Assembly: GCF_900461525.1 (NCBI RefSeq)
Contig: NZ_UGOD01000001.1
Span: 2,883,001-2,947,000, forward strand
From: Legionella busanensis
GTDB lineage: Bacteria > Pseudomonadota > Gammaproteobacteria > Legionellales > Legionellaceae
Direction: 5' to 3'
DNA: 64,000 nucleotides
Below are positions 27,730-35,761 of the stretch, in pieces. Below the pieces are notes generated by a model that saw only the letters and a list, made by a program, of their open reading frames with translations, ran no database searches and was not told where the DNA came from. The position numbers were made by a program, and so were the translations under genes. Each line of letters opens with the position of its first letter. The stretch's first letter is position 1.

Positions 27730-28064
27730 TATTCCTAACCATCATTTGAATCTTAGTAGGTCAGCCGGGTCTATGCCCCGACAATAAAAACTATTCACCA
27801 AAGCGATTATCTGCTCGCAATGTATGAAACCATACCCAATCATTGGTAACAATTCCTCTTTGAATGTATTAGTGTATGCTAGAATACCCTTATCAAGCTA
27901 TGTCCAGTGCGAAAAAACTACCATCGATAGAACTAAAAGCTTAATATAGAATATAGTGCTCTCATTGTTATATATCCTTTTATCTTGCCTCATCCCTATC
28001 TTTTTAAAGATAAGGATTTTGAGTAAGAAAAAATAATTAAATGTATTCTACAAGGTGTCAAATA

Positions 28065-29093
28065 ATGGTTTTCAAGCGAGTAGGATTTGCATGCAAATAC
28101 ATGGATTTTAATCAAAATCAAAGCGCCAAAACTTTAAAAGAAATACAACAAAATTTTTCGGAAAAAACAACTACTATTAAATGGCTTGAGTCGAAAAGCA
28201 AGGATGAAGCGGAAAAAAAATTATGGGAAATTATCACCCATAATACACGCTCTGTTTACAATCTTATTAATTACGTGGGAAATTTAGTTCCCGAGCAACG
28301 GATGGTTCGAATTGGTAGTGATCAATTACCTGCCTTTACTCATCCAAAATTTAAGTATTTCTGGCAACAAGTAGATGTTTTGACTTTTCTAGAAGAAAAA
28401 TTTCGTATTGCTGGTGATTTGGCTCGCCGATTAGATGTCCGCCTCAGTATGCACCCTGGACAATTTGTGGTCCTTGCTAGTACTACACCTGATATTGTTG
28501 AGCGCAGCATTGCTGAATTTGAATACCATGCCAATTTAATTAGATGGATGGGATACGGTAAAACATTCCAGGATTTTAAATGCAATGTCCATATTTCTGG
28601 TAAGCGAGGCCCTGAGGCCATTAAATTAATTTTAGGTCGGTTATCACCAGAAGCAAGAAACTCTATTACCATTGAAAATGATGAAATGTCATGGGGTCTT
28701 GACGCAAGCCTAGAGCTTGAAAAAGATTTAGCGCTAGTTTTAGATATTCATCACCACTGGATAAAAACAGGTGAGTATATTCAGATCAATGATGATCGGA
28801 TACGTCGCGTTATAGATAGCTGGCGTGGTGTTCGTCCCGTCATCCATTATTCGGTGTCACCAGAGCATGTATTAACTTCTCATGCAATCGATGTTCTTCC
28901 TGATTTAAATGAGCTACTGTCTAAAGGATATAATAAAAGTCAGCTCAGGCAGCATAGTAACATGATGTGGAATGACGCATGCAATGCCTGGGCAGGATCA
29001 TTTAGGAAGGATTTTGATATTATGGTAGAAGCCAAAAATAAAAATTTAGCGAGTATTCCATTTGAAATAGCAACGCGGCATTTGATACTCTAA
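28065..29093 (+). CDS. uvsE: UV damage endonuclease (UvsE/UVDE)
   Basis: 342 residues from ATG 28065, preceded by AAGGTG; an upstream in-frame ATG at 28041 is less well placed. TIM-barrel endonuclease that nicks DNA 5' to UV photoproducts. Family blocks seen: RVGFACKYM at the N-terminus, RIGSDQLPAFTHP, LSMHPGQFVVLAS, VHISGKRGPEAIK, ITIENDEMSWG and LVLDIHHHW, which include the His/Glu/Asp metal ligands. UVDE is uncommon in gammaproteobacteria compared with UvrABC. Single gene followed by a REP element. Confidence 0.93.
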   Translation: MVFKRVGFACKYMDFNQNQSAKTLKEIQQNFSEKTTTIKWLESKSKDEAEKKLWEIITHNTRSVYNLINYVGNLVPEQRMVRIGSDQLPAFTHPKFKYFWQQVDVLTFLEEKFRIAGDLARRLDVRLSMHPGQFVVLASTTPDIVERSIAEFEYHANLIRWMGYGKTFQDFKCNVHISGKRGPEAIKLILGRLSPEARNSITIENDEMSWGLDASLELEKDLALVLDIHHHWIKTGEYIQINDDRIRRVIDSWRGVRPVIHYSVSPEHVLTSHAIDVLPDLNELLSKGYNKSQLRQHSNMMWNDACNAWAGSFRKDFDIMVEAKNKNLASIPFEIATRHLIL

Positions 29094-29154
29094 ATTTAAT
29101 TTTACTAGCTTTTCTTTTATCATTTTTATAGCCCTTCTACCAAGTGGTATACAA

Positions 29155-29184
29155 GCGTAGGTTGGGCCACTTGGCCCAACATTT
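29155..29184. repeat. REP-like palindrome (GGTTGGGCC family)
   Basis: GCGTAG precedes GTTGGGCC (29161-29168), loop ACTT, GGCCCAAC (29173-29180). It lies between the convergent ends of the UV endonuclease and DJ-1/PfpI genes, in the same orientation as the copy at 27702. Confidence 0.85.
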
Positions 29185-29234
29185 AATCTTTGCCTATCAT
29201 TCAGCTAACTTGTCCCATTTGTTATTGTTAACTA

Positions 29235-29876
29235 TTAAGCAGGCTCAAATCGTTCAAGCAATTTAGTTTTTAGCACTTCTACCAATGCAGGATTAGCTTT
29301 TTTAGGACTACCAACGTCAAAAGGCGGTGCAGGATCATACTCAAGTCCCAATTGCAATGTCTCAGCGAGCGGTTGGCCTGCAAGTTTGGCAGTAAGAACC
29401 AAGGCCATATCAAGGCCCGCAGAAACACCTGCAGCGGTGATAATTTTATCATCCTCTACCACGCGATGTTCGATAGGTATTGCGCCCCAAGTTTTTAAGC
29501 GATCCATCACAGCCCAATGAGTAGTGGCACGTTTGCCAGATAAAATCCCTGCAGCACCTAAAATAAGGCTACCTGTGCAAACAGAGGTAGTCCATGCAGT
29601 AGTTGCATGGATTTGTCGAATCCATTCAAGAATATCAGGATAGTCACGCAAGGCTGGGGCTTTTCCACCCCCAGGAATCACTAATACATCTGCATGGGAT
29701 ACCTCGGATAGCCCATATTCGGTTTTTAAAACCAGCTCTGAAGAAGTATGAATCTCACCAGGAATTGCACTTACTCGTTTCACTATAGCACCAGGTATAC
29801 GAGATAAAATTTCATGAGGACCTATTGCATCGAGTGCTGTCATACCTTCATAAAATAAAAATACGATCTGTATCAT
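29235..29876 (-). CDS. DJ-1/PfpI-family protein (isonitrile hydratase-like)
   Basis: 213 residues, class I glutamine amidotransferase-like fold. The nucleophile elbow is SVCTGSLILGAAG, with Cys at about residue 98 followed by Thr-Gly. VLVIPGGG and ATTHWAVMDRL are the neighbouring blocks, the latter supplying His. The SVCTGS form is closer to isonitrile hydratases and AraC-associated amidases than to PfpI proteases, and there is no DNA-binding domain here. Substrate unknown. Confidence 0.85.
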   Translation of the reverse strand: MIQIVFLFYEGMTALDAIGPHEILSRIPGAIVKRVSAIPGEIHTSSELVLKTEYGLSEVSHADVLVIPGGGKAPALRDYPDILEWIRQIHATTAWTTSVCTGSLILGAAGILSGKRATTHWAVMDRLKTWGAIPIEHRVVEDDKIITAAGVSAGLDMALVLTAKLAGQPLAETLQLGLEYDPAPPFDVGSPKKANPALVEVLKTKLLERFEPA

Positions 29877-30005
29877 TTTTGTATCTCACTGTTATATATT
29901 ACAATTTCTCATCATCACCTTTACAAGATGAGTTTTAAATTCACCCATACCAATTTTTTCCAGCCAAAGCGCTCATAATACTCAGGGAAAGCTCTAGGAA
30001 CTTGC

Positions 30006-30557
30006 CTATTCAAGAACCAATATACCTTTCCTAACAAGAAACTGAATTATTTGATTACACGCAGACTCCAAAGATTGCTTACTGGTATCAAGCACTAAAT
30101 CAGGGTTTTTTGGGGGAAAATAAGGATCGTCTACTCCTGTGAAATGCTCAATCAGCCCAATTTTTGCTTTGTGATACAGTCCTTTTACGTCTCTTTGCTT
30201 ACAAATAGTTAATGGGGTAGAAAGGTAAATTTCACAATAATGTCCTTCTTTTTCAAGTTGCTGTCTAGCTTCTAATCGATGTTCTTCATAAGGTGCGATA
30301 ACAGGACAAATCACAATTGCACCAGCTTGCATAAGAAGCGAAGCAACATACACAATACGTAATAGCTTTTCTCCTCGCTCTTCTTTTGAATACCCTAACT
30401 CTCTTGCTAAAATTTCTTTCGTTTGGTCGCTATCTAAGATAATTGTCGGACGTTTATCTACCGTCGATATTTTATCTTTTAACGCTAAAGCGAGCGTGCT
30501 TTTTCCTGAACTTGGGAGGCCGGTAAAAAGAATTGCTATAGGTTTTCTGCCACTCAT
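30006..30557 (-). CDS. Adenylylsulfate (APS) kinase, CysC-like
   Basis: 183 residues; P-loop GLPSSGKST (12-20), ILDSDQTKEIL matching the CysC LDGD block (Ser for Gly), RIVYVASLLMQAGAIVICPVIAPY matching the APS-binding lid, and LYHKAKIGLIEHFTGVDDPYFPP. APS kinases convert APS to PAPS, the sulfonate donor. Last gene of an overlapping operon, queC-MFS-kinase, with a 4-bp ATGA overlap to the MFS gene. No ATP sulfurylase or sulfotransferase is visible nearby, so the physiological substrate is uncertain. Confidence 0.85.
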   Translation of the reverse strand: MSGRKPIAILFTGLPSSGKSTLALALKDKISTVDKRPTIILDSDQTKEILARELGYSKEERGEKLLRIVYVASLLMQAGAIVICPVIAPYEEHRLEARQQLEKEGHYCEIYLSTPLTICKQRDVKGLYHKAKIGLIEHFTGVDDPYFPPKNPDLVLDTSKQSLESACNQIIQFLVRKGILVLE

Positions 30558-31756
30558 GATTTAAAAGTCAACATTTTTAATACCACAGGGATTGCCAACA
30601 AAACAAAAAGTGTATTGGTAAACATGTTTATATTTCCTGGATAATGCATAGAGTTAAAAAGTGTCATTAGAAAAACTATAAAACTGATAAAAAACCCCAT
30701 TAACGACAAACCGATAGGAACGGAAATGGATTTTGTTAATTCAATAATTTTTACCGTAATAGAAGGCGTTATAATGCCATAACCAATCATTTGAATAGCT
30801 CCTAAACCTAAAAAAATAAATAGAGTAAGGTGATGGGTCATAGCTGTAATCATAAAAAGAAAACCTGCGCAAAATTGCAAAAATAATCCGCAAAAAATAA
30901 TAATATCTCCTTTCACTTTTTTTTGAAGAAAAAAAACAATTATTCGGCCAAAAGAAATAAAAAGGGCAACAAAAACACTTATTAGCCCAACAATAATAAT
31001 ATGAAAGTTATAAGTTTGATTTAATAAAAAGGGGGTATTAACAAAAAATATAATAAAACCTGCCGACGAAAAGCTAATCGCTATAATATGAGAAAGATAT
31101 GGTGGTTTTTTTAGGACCGTGTAATAGCATTGAATACTATTTAATTTAGAGAAAGAAGATAAAGCCTTCCGATGCTTTACATTAAATGAATAATAACAAT
31201 ATATCCCTATAGACAAAGCTAATAAAAATAAAAAAGTCGATTTCCAACCAAACATGGACAGTAAAATCCCTGCTATTAACATACCCGTGGCAGGAGCAAG
31301 AGCAGCAAAAATACCCCTTATCACAATATATTTTTTATATTCTGGCGTTTCGCTTAAAAGATAACCCATCATGGTGGGTAACACGCCAATTGCCAATCCT
31401 TGAAGAAAACGGCCTAAAATTAATAGGTTTATACTGGTTGAAACAATGCAGAAGAGCAACCCTATTATTAAACATAAAAATGTAGCACCAAAAACCCTAT
31501 TAATATTTGCTGGTTGAATAAAAAAACCTGATAGTAATTGTGAAACTGCTGAAGCCAAAAAATATATAGTGACACTTAATTTTAGAGTTTGATAGGAGAC
31601 AACAGCAGGGAGTGATGCAAAGATCACTGGCAGTGCTATATTGTAGATGTCAACCGAAAAGCGTCCTAAATAGCGAATCCCAATGGATAAAATTAGAACC
31701 TCTTTGTGGGAAGATTCTTTTGCTTCATGCTTAACGTGCATATAAGACAGGATCAA
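30554..31756 (-). CDS. MFS transporter (Bcr/CflA-like drug exporter type)
   Basis: 400 residues, twelve hydrophobic helices. LGRFLQGLAIGVLPTMMGYLLSE matches motif C/D of 12-helix drug:H+ antiporters. The start is TTG at 31756, 9 bp after GGAGG and 26 bp inside queC; the next in-frame ATG at 31741 has no site. It is sandwiched between queC and the APS-kinase-like gene with overlaps on both sides, so translation is coupled. Substrate unknown; export of a product made with its neighbours is one possibility. Confidence 0.82.
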   Translation of the reverse strand: MILSYMHVKHEAKESSHKEVLILSIGIRYLGRFSVDIYNIALPVIFASLPAVVSYQTLKLSVTIYFLASAVSQLLSGFFIQPANINRVFGATFLCLIIGLLFCIVSTSINLLILGRFLQGLAIGVLPTMMGYLLSETPEYKKYIVIRGIFAALAPATGMLIAGILLSMFGWKSTFLFLLALSIGIYCYYSFNVKHRKALSSFSKLNSIQCYYTVLKKPPYLSHIIAISFSSAGFIIFFVNTPFLLNQTYNFHIIIVGLISVFVALFISFGRIIVFFLQKKVKGDIIIFCGLFLQFCAGFLFMITAMTHHLTLFIFLGLGAIQMIGYGIITPSITVKIIELTKSISVPIGLSLMGFFISFIVFLMTLFNSMHYPGNINMFTNTLFVLLAIPVVLKMLTFKS

Positions 31757-32408
31757 ATACTCCCGCCTCCTGAAACCCTTCTTTTCTCTCTCGACAACTA
31801 TGACAAACGCCGCAAGCGCGATTATTTTTTTCAGGTTGATAGCAAGAAAGCGTTAATGAATAATCAAAGTCAAGTGCAAGCCCTTTTTTTACTATTTCAC
31901 CTTTAGACATAGAATTAAAAGGAGCATGAATTTTAAAGCGCATTCCGGAAATACCAGCTTTAGTGCCATAATTCGCTGCCTTTTCAAAAGCATTCAAAAA
32001 TTTCGGTGTGCAATCTGGATTATTTGCCCAATCAACGGTGGTAGCGCCGATAAAAATATCATAAGCATCAATTAATTCGCCCCATCCAATTGCAATAGCC
32101 AAAAAAATAGGATTATGAGAAGGAGCCTGAACAACTGGAAGAGTTTTGGATAAATAAGTCCTGGTTTTTCCATAATTATGATTGTTTAAAACGGTTCCTC
32201 CAAAAGCAGCCATATTAAAAGTAAAAATTTTATGCTCCTGAACACCAATATGTTCCGCCACTCTTTTAGCAGCCGCCAGCTCTCCTTGATGGGGCTGACC
32301 ATAATCAAAAGAAATTGCATAACAGTCATAGTTTTTTGATTTTACAAGGGCAAGGCAAGTAGAAGAATCCATACCACCTGATAAAAGAACAATAACTCTT
32401 TTATTCAA
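31731..32408 (-). CDS. queC: 7-cyano-7-deazaguanine (preQ0) synthase QueC
   Basis: 225 residues. PP-loop LLSGGMDSSTCLAL at the N-terminus binds ATP; CYQPEKNNRACGVCHSCRER at the C-terminus is the four-Cys zinc site. Converts 7-carboxy-7-deazaguanine to preQ0 for queuosine tRNA modification. The start is TTG at 32408 behind AGGAGA. The expected partner queE is 19 kb away (51365) rather than adjacent; here queC instead leads an operon with an MFS transporter and an APS-kinase-like gene. Confidence 0.95.
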   Translation of the reverse strand: MNKRVIVLLSGGMDSSTCLALVKSKNYDCYAISFDYGQPHQGELAAAKRVAEHIGVQEHKIFTFNMAAFGGTVLNNHNYGKTRTYLSKTLPVVQAPSHNPIFLAIAIGWGELIDAYDIFIGATTVDWANNPDCTPKFLNAFEKAANYGTKAGISGMRFKIHAPFNSMSKGEIVKKGLALDFDYSLTLSCYQPEKNNRACGVCHSCRERKEGFQEAGVFDPVLYAR

Positions 32409-32569
32409 ATCTTTCTCCTCATTACGGCTTATCTAAATTAAGTTTAGTCTATTTGGTATTTTTTTATAATTATCCTCTAAACTCAAAGAAAAATGATAAT
32501 TCCCCCGATATGTCTCCTAAAAGCATCTGCGGTATAATAGGTAACTGATGTCTTCGGAATAAATTAGTT

Positions 32570-32623
32570 AAAATGGCGTACTCGGATGGACTCTAACCTC
32601 CAACACCTTGGTTCGAAGCCAAT
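32570..32623 (-). repeat. Degenerate copy of the tRNA-Arg 3' half (probable att site)
   Basis: AAAATGGCG then about 45 bases match the 3' half of the tRNA-Arg(UCG) gene at 35417 in the same orientation, with about six mismatches; the last 20 bases (ACACCTTGGTTCGAAGCCAA) are identical. The match ends in the anticodon loop/stem. Such partial 3'-end duplications are what tyrosine integrases leave when an element inserts into a tRNA gene. Confidence 0.8.
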
Positions 32624-32873
32624 GTTAACAATAATAAATATTAATAAAATCAGCAACTTGCGATGTAACAATTCTGCCAATTACTGCCTAGAACTGCATG
32701 AAACAACTATAGATATACTACAGTTTGTTACAACTCTGCTACATCATAATTTTAAATGAAACTCCCTTTATGCTGCTTAATGAGTTAATGACTATACCAG
32801 TTAATATGGAATTGATATTACAATCACAGTTTTCCGTCTATAGCTAAACCATTTACTAAAATTAAAGATAAAT

Positions 32874-33758
32874 ATGCACAACATAATAAGAGCAGAAAGT
32901 ATTCAGCATAAAATTTACAATATTCGAGGCGTTGCAGTTATGCTTGATAGCGACCTTGCTCAGCTCTACGATGTTGAAACTAAAGTATTTAACCAAGCTG
33001 TTAAAAGAAACGAAGAGCGCTTTCCAGAAGCCTTCAGATTTCAATTAACTTCGGAAGAGCTTAATAGTTTGAGGTCACAATTTGTGACCTCAAACACTAG
33101 AGGTGGAAGGCGTTATTTGCCCTATGCTTTCACTGAGCAAGGGGTTGCCATGCTTTCAGCAGTTTTAAAGAGTCCTACAGCTATACAAATCAGTATTCAA
33201 ATTATTAATGCCTTTGTTGAGATGCGCAAATTATTGCTGTCTAACGATATTTTATTCCAAAAGATTAATAATTTAGAAAAAAGACAAATTAACTATGAAG
33301 TGAAAACAGATGGGCGCTTTGAAAAAATATTTAGCGCTCTAGAAGATAATCAGCCTGAACACAAGCAAGGAATTTTTTATGATGGTCAAATATTTGATGC
33401 TTATGTTTTTATATCGCAATTAATTAAGAAAGCTAAAAAAGAAATTATTTTAATTGATAATTATATTGATGAATCGGTATTAACGCATTTATCAAAAGCT
33501 AATTCAGATGTAAAAATTACTATTCTTACAAAGACTATAAATAATAGGTTAAAACTTGATGTTGAAAAATATAATCAACAATATAGAAGTATCACTTTAA
33601 AATCGCTTGACTCAGCACATGATCGATTTTTAATAATTGACAAAGCCATATATCATATAGGCGCTTCTATCAAGGATCTGGGCAAAAAGTGGTTTGCCTT
33701 TTCTAAGCTAGATAATCAAAGTTTAGATTTATTAGAAAAGTTGAAAGTACTTATCTGA
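32874..33758 (+). CDS. ORF6N-domain protein fused to a PLD-like domain
   Basis: 294 residues. Residues 1-100 are an ORF6N domain (RGVAVMLDSDLAQLYDVETK, FNQAVKRNEERFPEAFRFQL, YAFTEQGVAMLSAVLKS), a DNA-binding domain of phages and mobile elements. The C-terminal 130 residues resemble a phospholipase-D-like domain: EIILIDNYIDESVLTHLS, ITILTKT and HDRFLIIDKAIYHIG, where His-Asp replaces the canonical HxK. Only one such motif is present, so nuclease activity is uncertain. It lies inside the tRNA-Arg island, 250 bp from the left repeat. Similar fusions are common in mobile and defence islands. Confidence 0.85.
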   Translation: MHNIIRAESIQHKIYNIRGVAVMLDSDLAQLYDVETKVFNQAVKRNEERFPEAFRFQLTSEELNSLRSQFVTSNTRGGRRYLPYAFTEQGVAMLSAVLKSPTAIQISIQIINAFVEMRKLLLSNDILFQKINNLEKRQINYEVKTDGRFEKIFSALEDNQPEHKQGIFYDGQIFDAYVFISQLIKKAKKEIILIDNYIDESVLTHLSKANSDVKITILTKTINNRLKLDVEKYNQQYRSITLKSLDSAHDRFLIIDKAIYHIGASIKDLGKKWFAFSKLDNQSLDLLEKLKVLI

Positions 33759-33928
33759 GCATAACCAGTAAGTACATGTTGTGAGCTAATAAGTTAATTT
33801 ATTTTAGAGCAGCCAATTTATATTTATTATGATAGGCTCTCCCTCTAAGTATGAACAATGATGGTGCTACTGCACTTTATTACAAATCTGCTACATTTAA
33901 CTCTGCTAATTTCCTTATAGTAAATTAT

Positions 33929-34375
33929 TCATGTATGCTTTTTACTAGAGGGACAAACTTGATGCTCAGGATCCCACCAGAGAATTTTAAATATATTTCC
34001 GTCTCTAATACCCCAGACTCGCGCCCTTCCTGTAAATCTCATTGAAAATAACTCATCTAGATCATCCAACTTTATTTCTTCTAATCTCTTCTGAGCATTC
34101 TTGACGAGCTGACTTTTAAAAACATTATGACATCCGTTTGTTTTAAGAATAGCCCAATTAAGTCCTTCTTTTCCTTCGAACCCTTCTGTAATTAAGCTAA
34201 GCAACGCGTCTCTACAAATCAACTTAAATCCCCAGGGCCCTTCGCAATCAATCAGGGAGAAGCTCCAAACAACTTGACCGGCATCATCAGAAGAAAATTG
34301 TTTTCCTACGCGCGGCTCTCTCCTAGGCTTAGGTTCTTTACTAAATTTTGGTTTTTTAGATTTCTTCTTTGCCAT
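33929..34375 (-). CDS. Possible toxin partner of the Panacea-like remnant
   Basis: 148 residues; a Lys/Arg-rich start (MAKKKSKKPKFSKEPKPRRE), then a compact domain with WSFSLIDCEGPWGF and RFTGRARVWGIRDGNIFKILWWDPEHQVCPS at the C-terminus. I do not recognise the family, though RVWGIRDGNIF..LWWDPEH has the look of a small enzyme or toxin core. Its ATG follows, by 4 bp, the stop of a broken antitoxin-like frame (34380-34586), a spacing typical of toxin-antitoxin operons. The gene itself is intact. Function inferred from context only. Confidence 0.5.
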   Translation of the reverse strand: MAKKKSKKPKFSKEPKPRREPRVGKQFSSDDAGQVVWSFSLIDCEGPWGFKLICRDALLSLITEGFEGKEGLNWAILKTNGCHNVFKSQLVKNAQKRLEEIKLDDLDELFSMRFTGRARVWGIRDGNIFKILWWDPEHQVCPSSKKHT

Positions 34376-34379
34376 GTTC

Positions 34380-34586
34380 TCATAACGATTCGTAATACTC
34401 TGCCATAGATTGCAGAGTTATCTCTTTATTTCCACGCTCATTTGCTGCTAATCCTTTACGAGCAGCAATAAGGTTCTTCCGAATGAGTTAAATCACTTAG
34501 CCACTGAGAAGATTTAGAACCATAGAAAGAAAGTACAGAGTCAATACTATCTTTTTCAGATTTATTCAAAGAATTCGAAGTAGCAA
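34380..34586 (-). pseudogene. 3' remnant of a Panacea (DUF4065)-type antitoxin gene
   Basis: Reading leftward, one frame gives SVLSFYGSKSSQWLSDLTHSEEP. After a small deletion another frame continues IAARKGLAANERGNKEITLQ and SMAEYYESL, then TGA at 34380. Joined, with one Trp codon apparently lost, this matches the C-terminal half of Panacea/SocA-like domains (YG-x-S-x-x-L-S-x-L-T-H-x-E-x-P-W-x-x-A-R). The 5' part is missing: the sequence stops at the REP element that flanks the transposase at 34586. Doubly broken, so not functional. Confidence 0.7.
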
Positions 34587-34615
34587 GCGTAGGTTGGGCC
34601 ACGCGGCCCAACATC
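34586..34615. repeat. REP element, left flank of the RAYT gene
   Basis: GCGTAG, GTTGGGCC (34593-34600), loop ACGC, GGCCCAAC (34605-34612). It abuts the transposase stop codon and is the inverted counterpart of the copy at 35209-35238. Confidence 0.9.
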
Positions 34616-35145
34616 TACTCCAAATCCATACTTTCTACCGCTTCGGGCCTCTCAACACTCCAGGTTTTCGGTAGCTCACCTCTTTTAATGAATTGATGCA
34701 AGCTAGAATATGGCCAGTCTATTGCATGGGTAATATAACCATGTTTAACCGGATTGTAATGAATGTAATTGACATGATGGATATAATCCTGTTCATCTCT
34801 AATCAAATGCTCCCAAAATCTTCTTTGCCAGATACCTCGTTCTTTTTTATTTTTACGGCTTCGACTTATAGCCTCTGTAGACATGATTTGTTTTGAAAAT
34901 TCACCTTTAATTAAATTTAAGCGTAGCGAATAATTGGAATCGCCTGCAGGCAGGGTCATGATTAGATGGAGATGATTGGGGAGGATGACTGCGGCATTAA
35001 TTTTATAGGGATGGTTTTGTTTTACTTTTTGAAAAGAGCCTCTTAACGTATCTATTTCTTCGATCAATAGATTGCTTTTTCTATCCTTTAAATTCACTGT
35101 AAAAAAATAAGTGGCACCGCATACGTATGCTCGTCTGTATCGCAT
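34615..35145 (-). CDS. REP-associated tyrosine transposase (RAYT, Y1_Tnp family)
   Basis: 176 residues. HUH signature NHLHLIM (about residues 56-62), GxWQRRFWEHLIRDEQDY in the centre, and Tyr-bearing helix YIHHVNYIHYNPVKHGY, then DWPYSSLHQFI; these are typical of single-copy RAYT enzymes, which cleave and join REP palindromes as single strands. Both flanks carry REP palindromes in inverted orientation, and matching REPs occur elsewhere in the window. Length is normal and the gene intact. It interrupts, or lies at the truncation point of, the Panacea-like gene. Confidence 0.93.
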   Translation of the reverse strand: MRYRRAYVCGATYFFTVNLKDRKSNLLIEEIDTLRGSFQKVKQNHPYKINAAVILPNHLHLIMTLPAGDSNYSLRLNLIKGEFSKQIMSTEAISRSRKNKKERGIWQRRFWEHLIRDEQDYIHHVNYIHYNPVKHGYITHAIDWPYSSLHQFIKRGELPKTWSVERPEAVESMDLE

Positions 35146-35208
35146 TGTTGGACTCTTTTTATTCCGTTGGGACTTGGAGTTTATGAAATGCGTGTTGGAT
35201 TGACAAGT

Positions 35209-35238
35209 GTTTGTTGGGCCGGATGGCCCAACCTACGA
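35209..35238. repeat. REP element, right flank of the RAYT gene
   Basis: GTTGGGCC (35213-35220), loop GGAT, GGCCCAAC (35225-35232), CTACGA. Opposite orientation to the left-flank copy, giving a REP-RAYT-REP unit of about 650 bp. The stretch from here to the tRNA-Arg carries two extra copies of CCAAGTACTCTA (35256 and 35361). Confidence 0.9.
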
Positions 35239-35416
35239 GTTTATGTTAGATATTACCAAGTACTCTATTTAAAAATTGAGTCAATGTTGTTTTAAATTTA
35301 TACCAATAAAATATTTAAAGAGCTATTTATGACACGTTTATGCCACAATTTAGGTAAAAACCAAGTACTCTAGAGTAGTAATTCAATTATAACCTGTTGA
35401 TTTTAAAGGATAAAAA

Positions 35417-35493
35417 TGGCGCGCTCGGAGGGACTCGAACCCCCGACACCTTGGTTCGAAGCCAAGTACTCTATCCAGCTGAGCTACGAGCGC
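35417..35493 (-). tRNA. tRNA-Arg (UCG)
   Basis: 77 nt including an encoded CCA. Acceptor GCGCTCG pairs with CGAGCGC, D-arm GCTCAGCTGGATAGAGT, anticodon loop CTTCGAA gives anticodon UCG for CGA codons, and T-arm GGGGGTTCGAGTCCCTC. Its 3' end faces the island, and a mutated copy of its 3' half lies at 32570-32623, marking it as the integration target. Confidence 0.97.
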
Positions 35494-35526
35494 AGTGAGG
35501 CGGTGTATAATTGGTGTATCAAATAA

Positions 35527-35602
35527 TGGTGGGCCGTATAGGATTCGAACCTATGACACAAAGGTTAAAAGCCTTCTGCTCTACCACCTGAGCTAACGGC
35601 CC
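35527..35602 (-). tRNA. tRNA-Lys (UUU), copy 1
   Basis: 76 nt with CCA. Acceptor GGGCCGT/ACGGCCC, anticodon loop CTTTTAA with UUU anticodon, T-loop GGTTCGAATCC. Identical to the copy at 35762-35837. Confidence 0.97.
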
Positions 35603-35761
35603 AATTTGGGTAATTCTAATTTCTTTGAGCTTATATCGCTATCTGCTAAGTTTATACGTCGCGTAAGCTTGCAAAGGTATAAGGTATCTATTATACCTTT
35701 CTTTACCTTAAGCGTTTACACCTGGTCTAGCGCTTAGTAGACAACACTACATAACCAAAAA

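Noticed and set aside
27750-27785. GGTCAGCCGGGTCTATGCC stretch as another repeat or terminator
   Set aside because: The stem is imperfect and no second copy was found in the window.
29931-30020. Minus-strand stretch downstream of the APS-kinase-like gene encoding FPEYYERFGWKKLVWV
   Set aside because: It looks coding-like and could be the tail of a lost gene, but it is only about 30 codons, overlaps the end of the kinase gene and matches no family I can name.
34586-35238. CRISPR-like array from the repeated palindromes
   Set aside because: Palindromes are isolated or paired and not regularly spaced, with no cas genes; they are REP elements.
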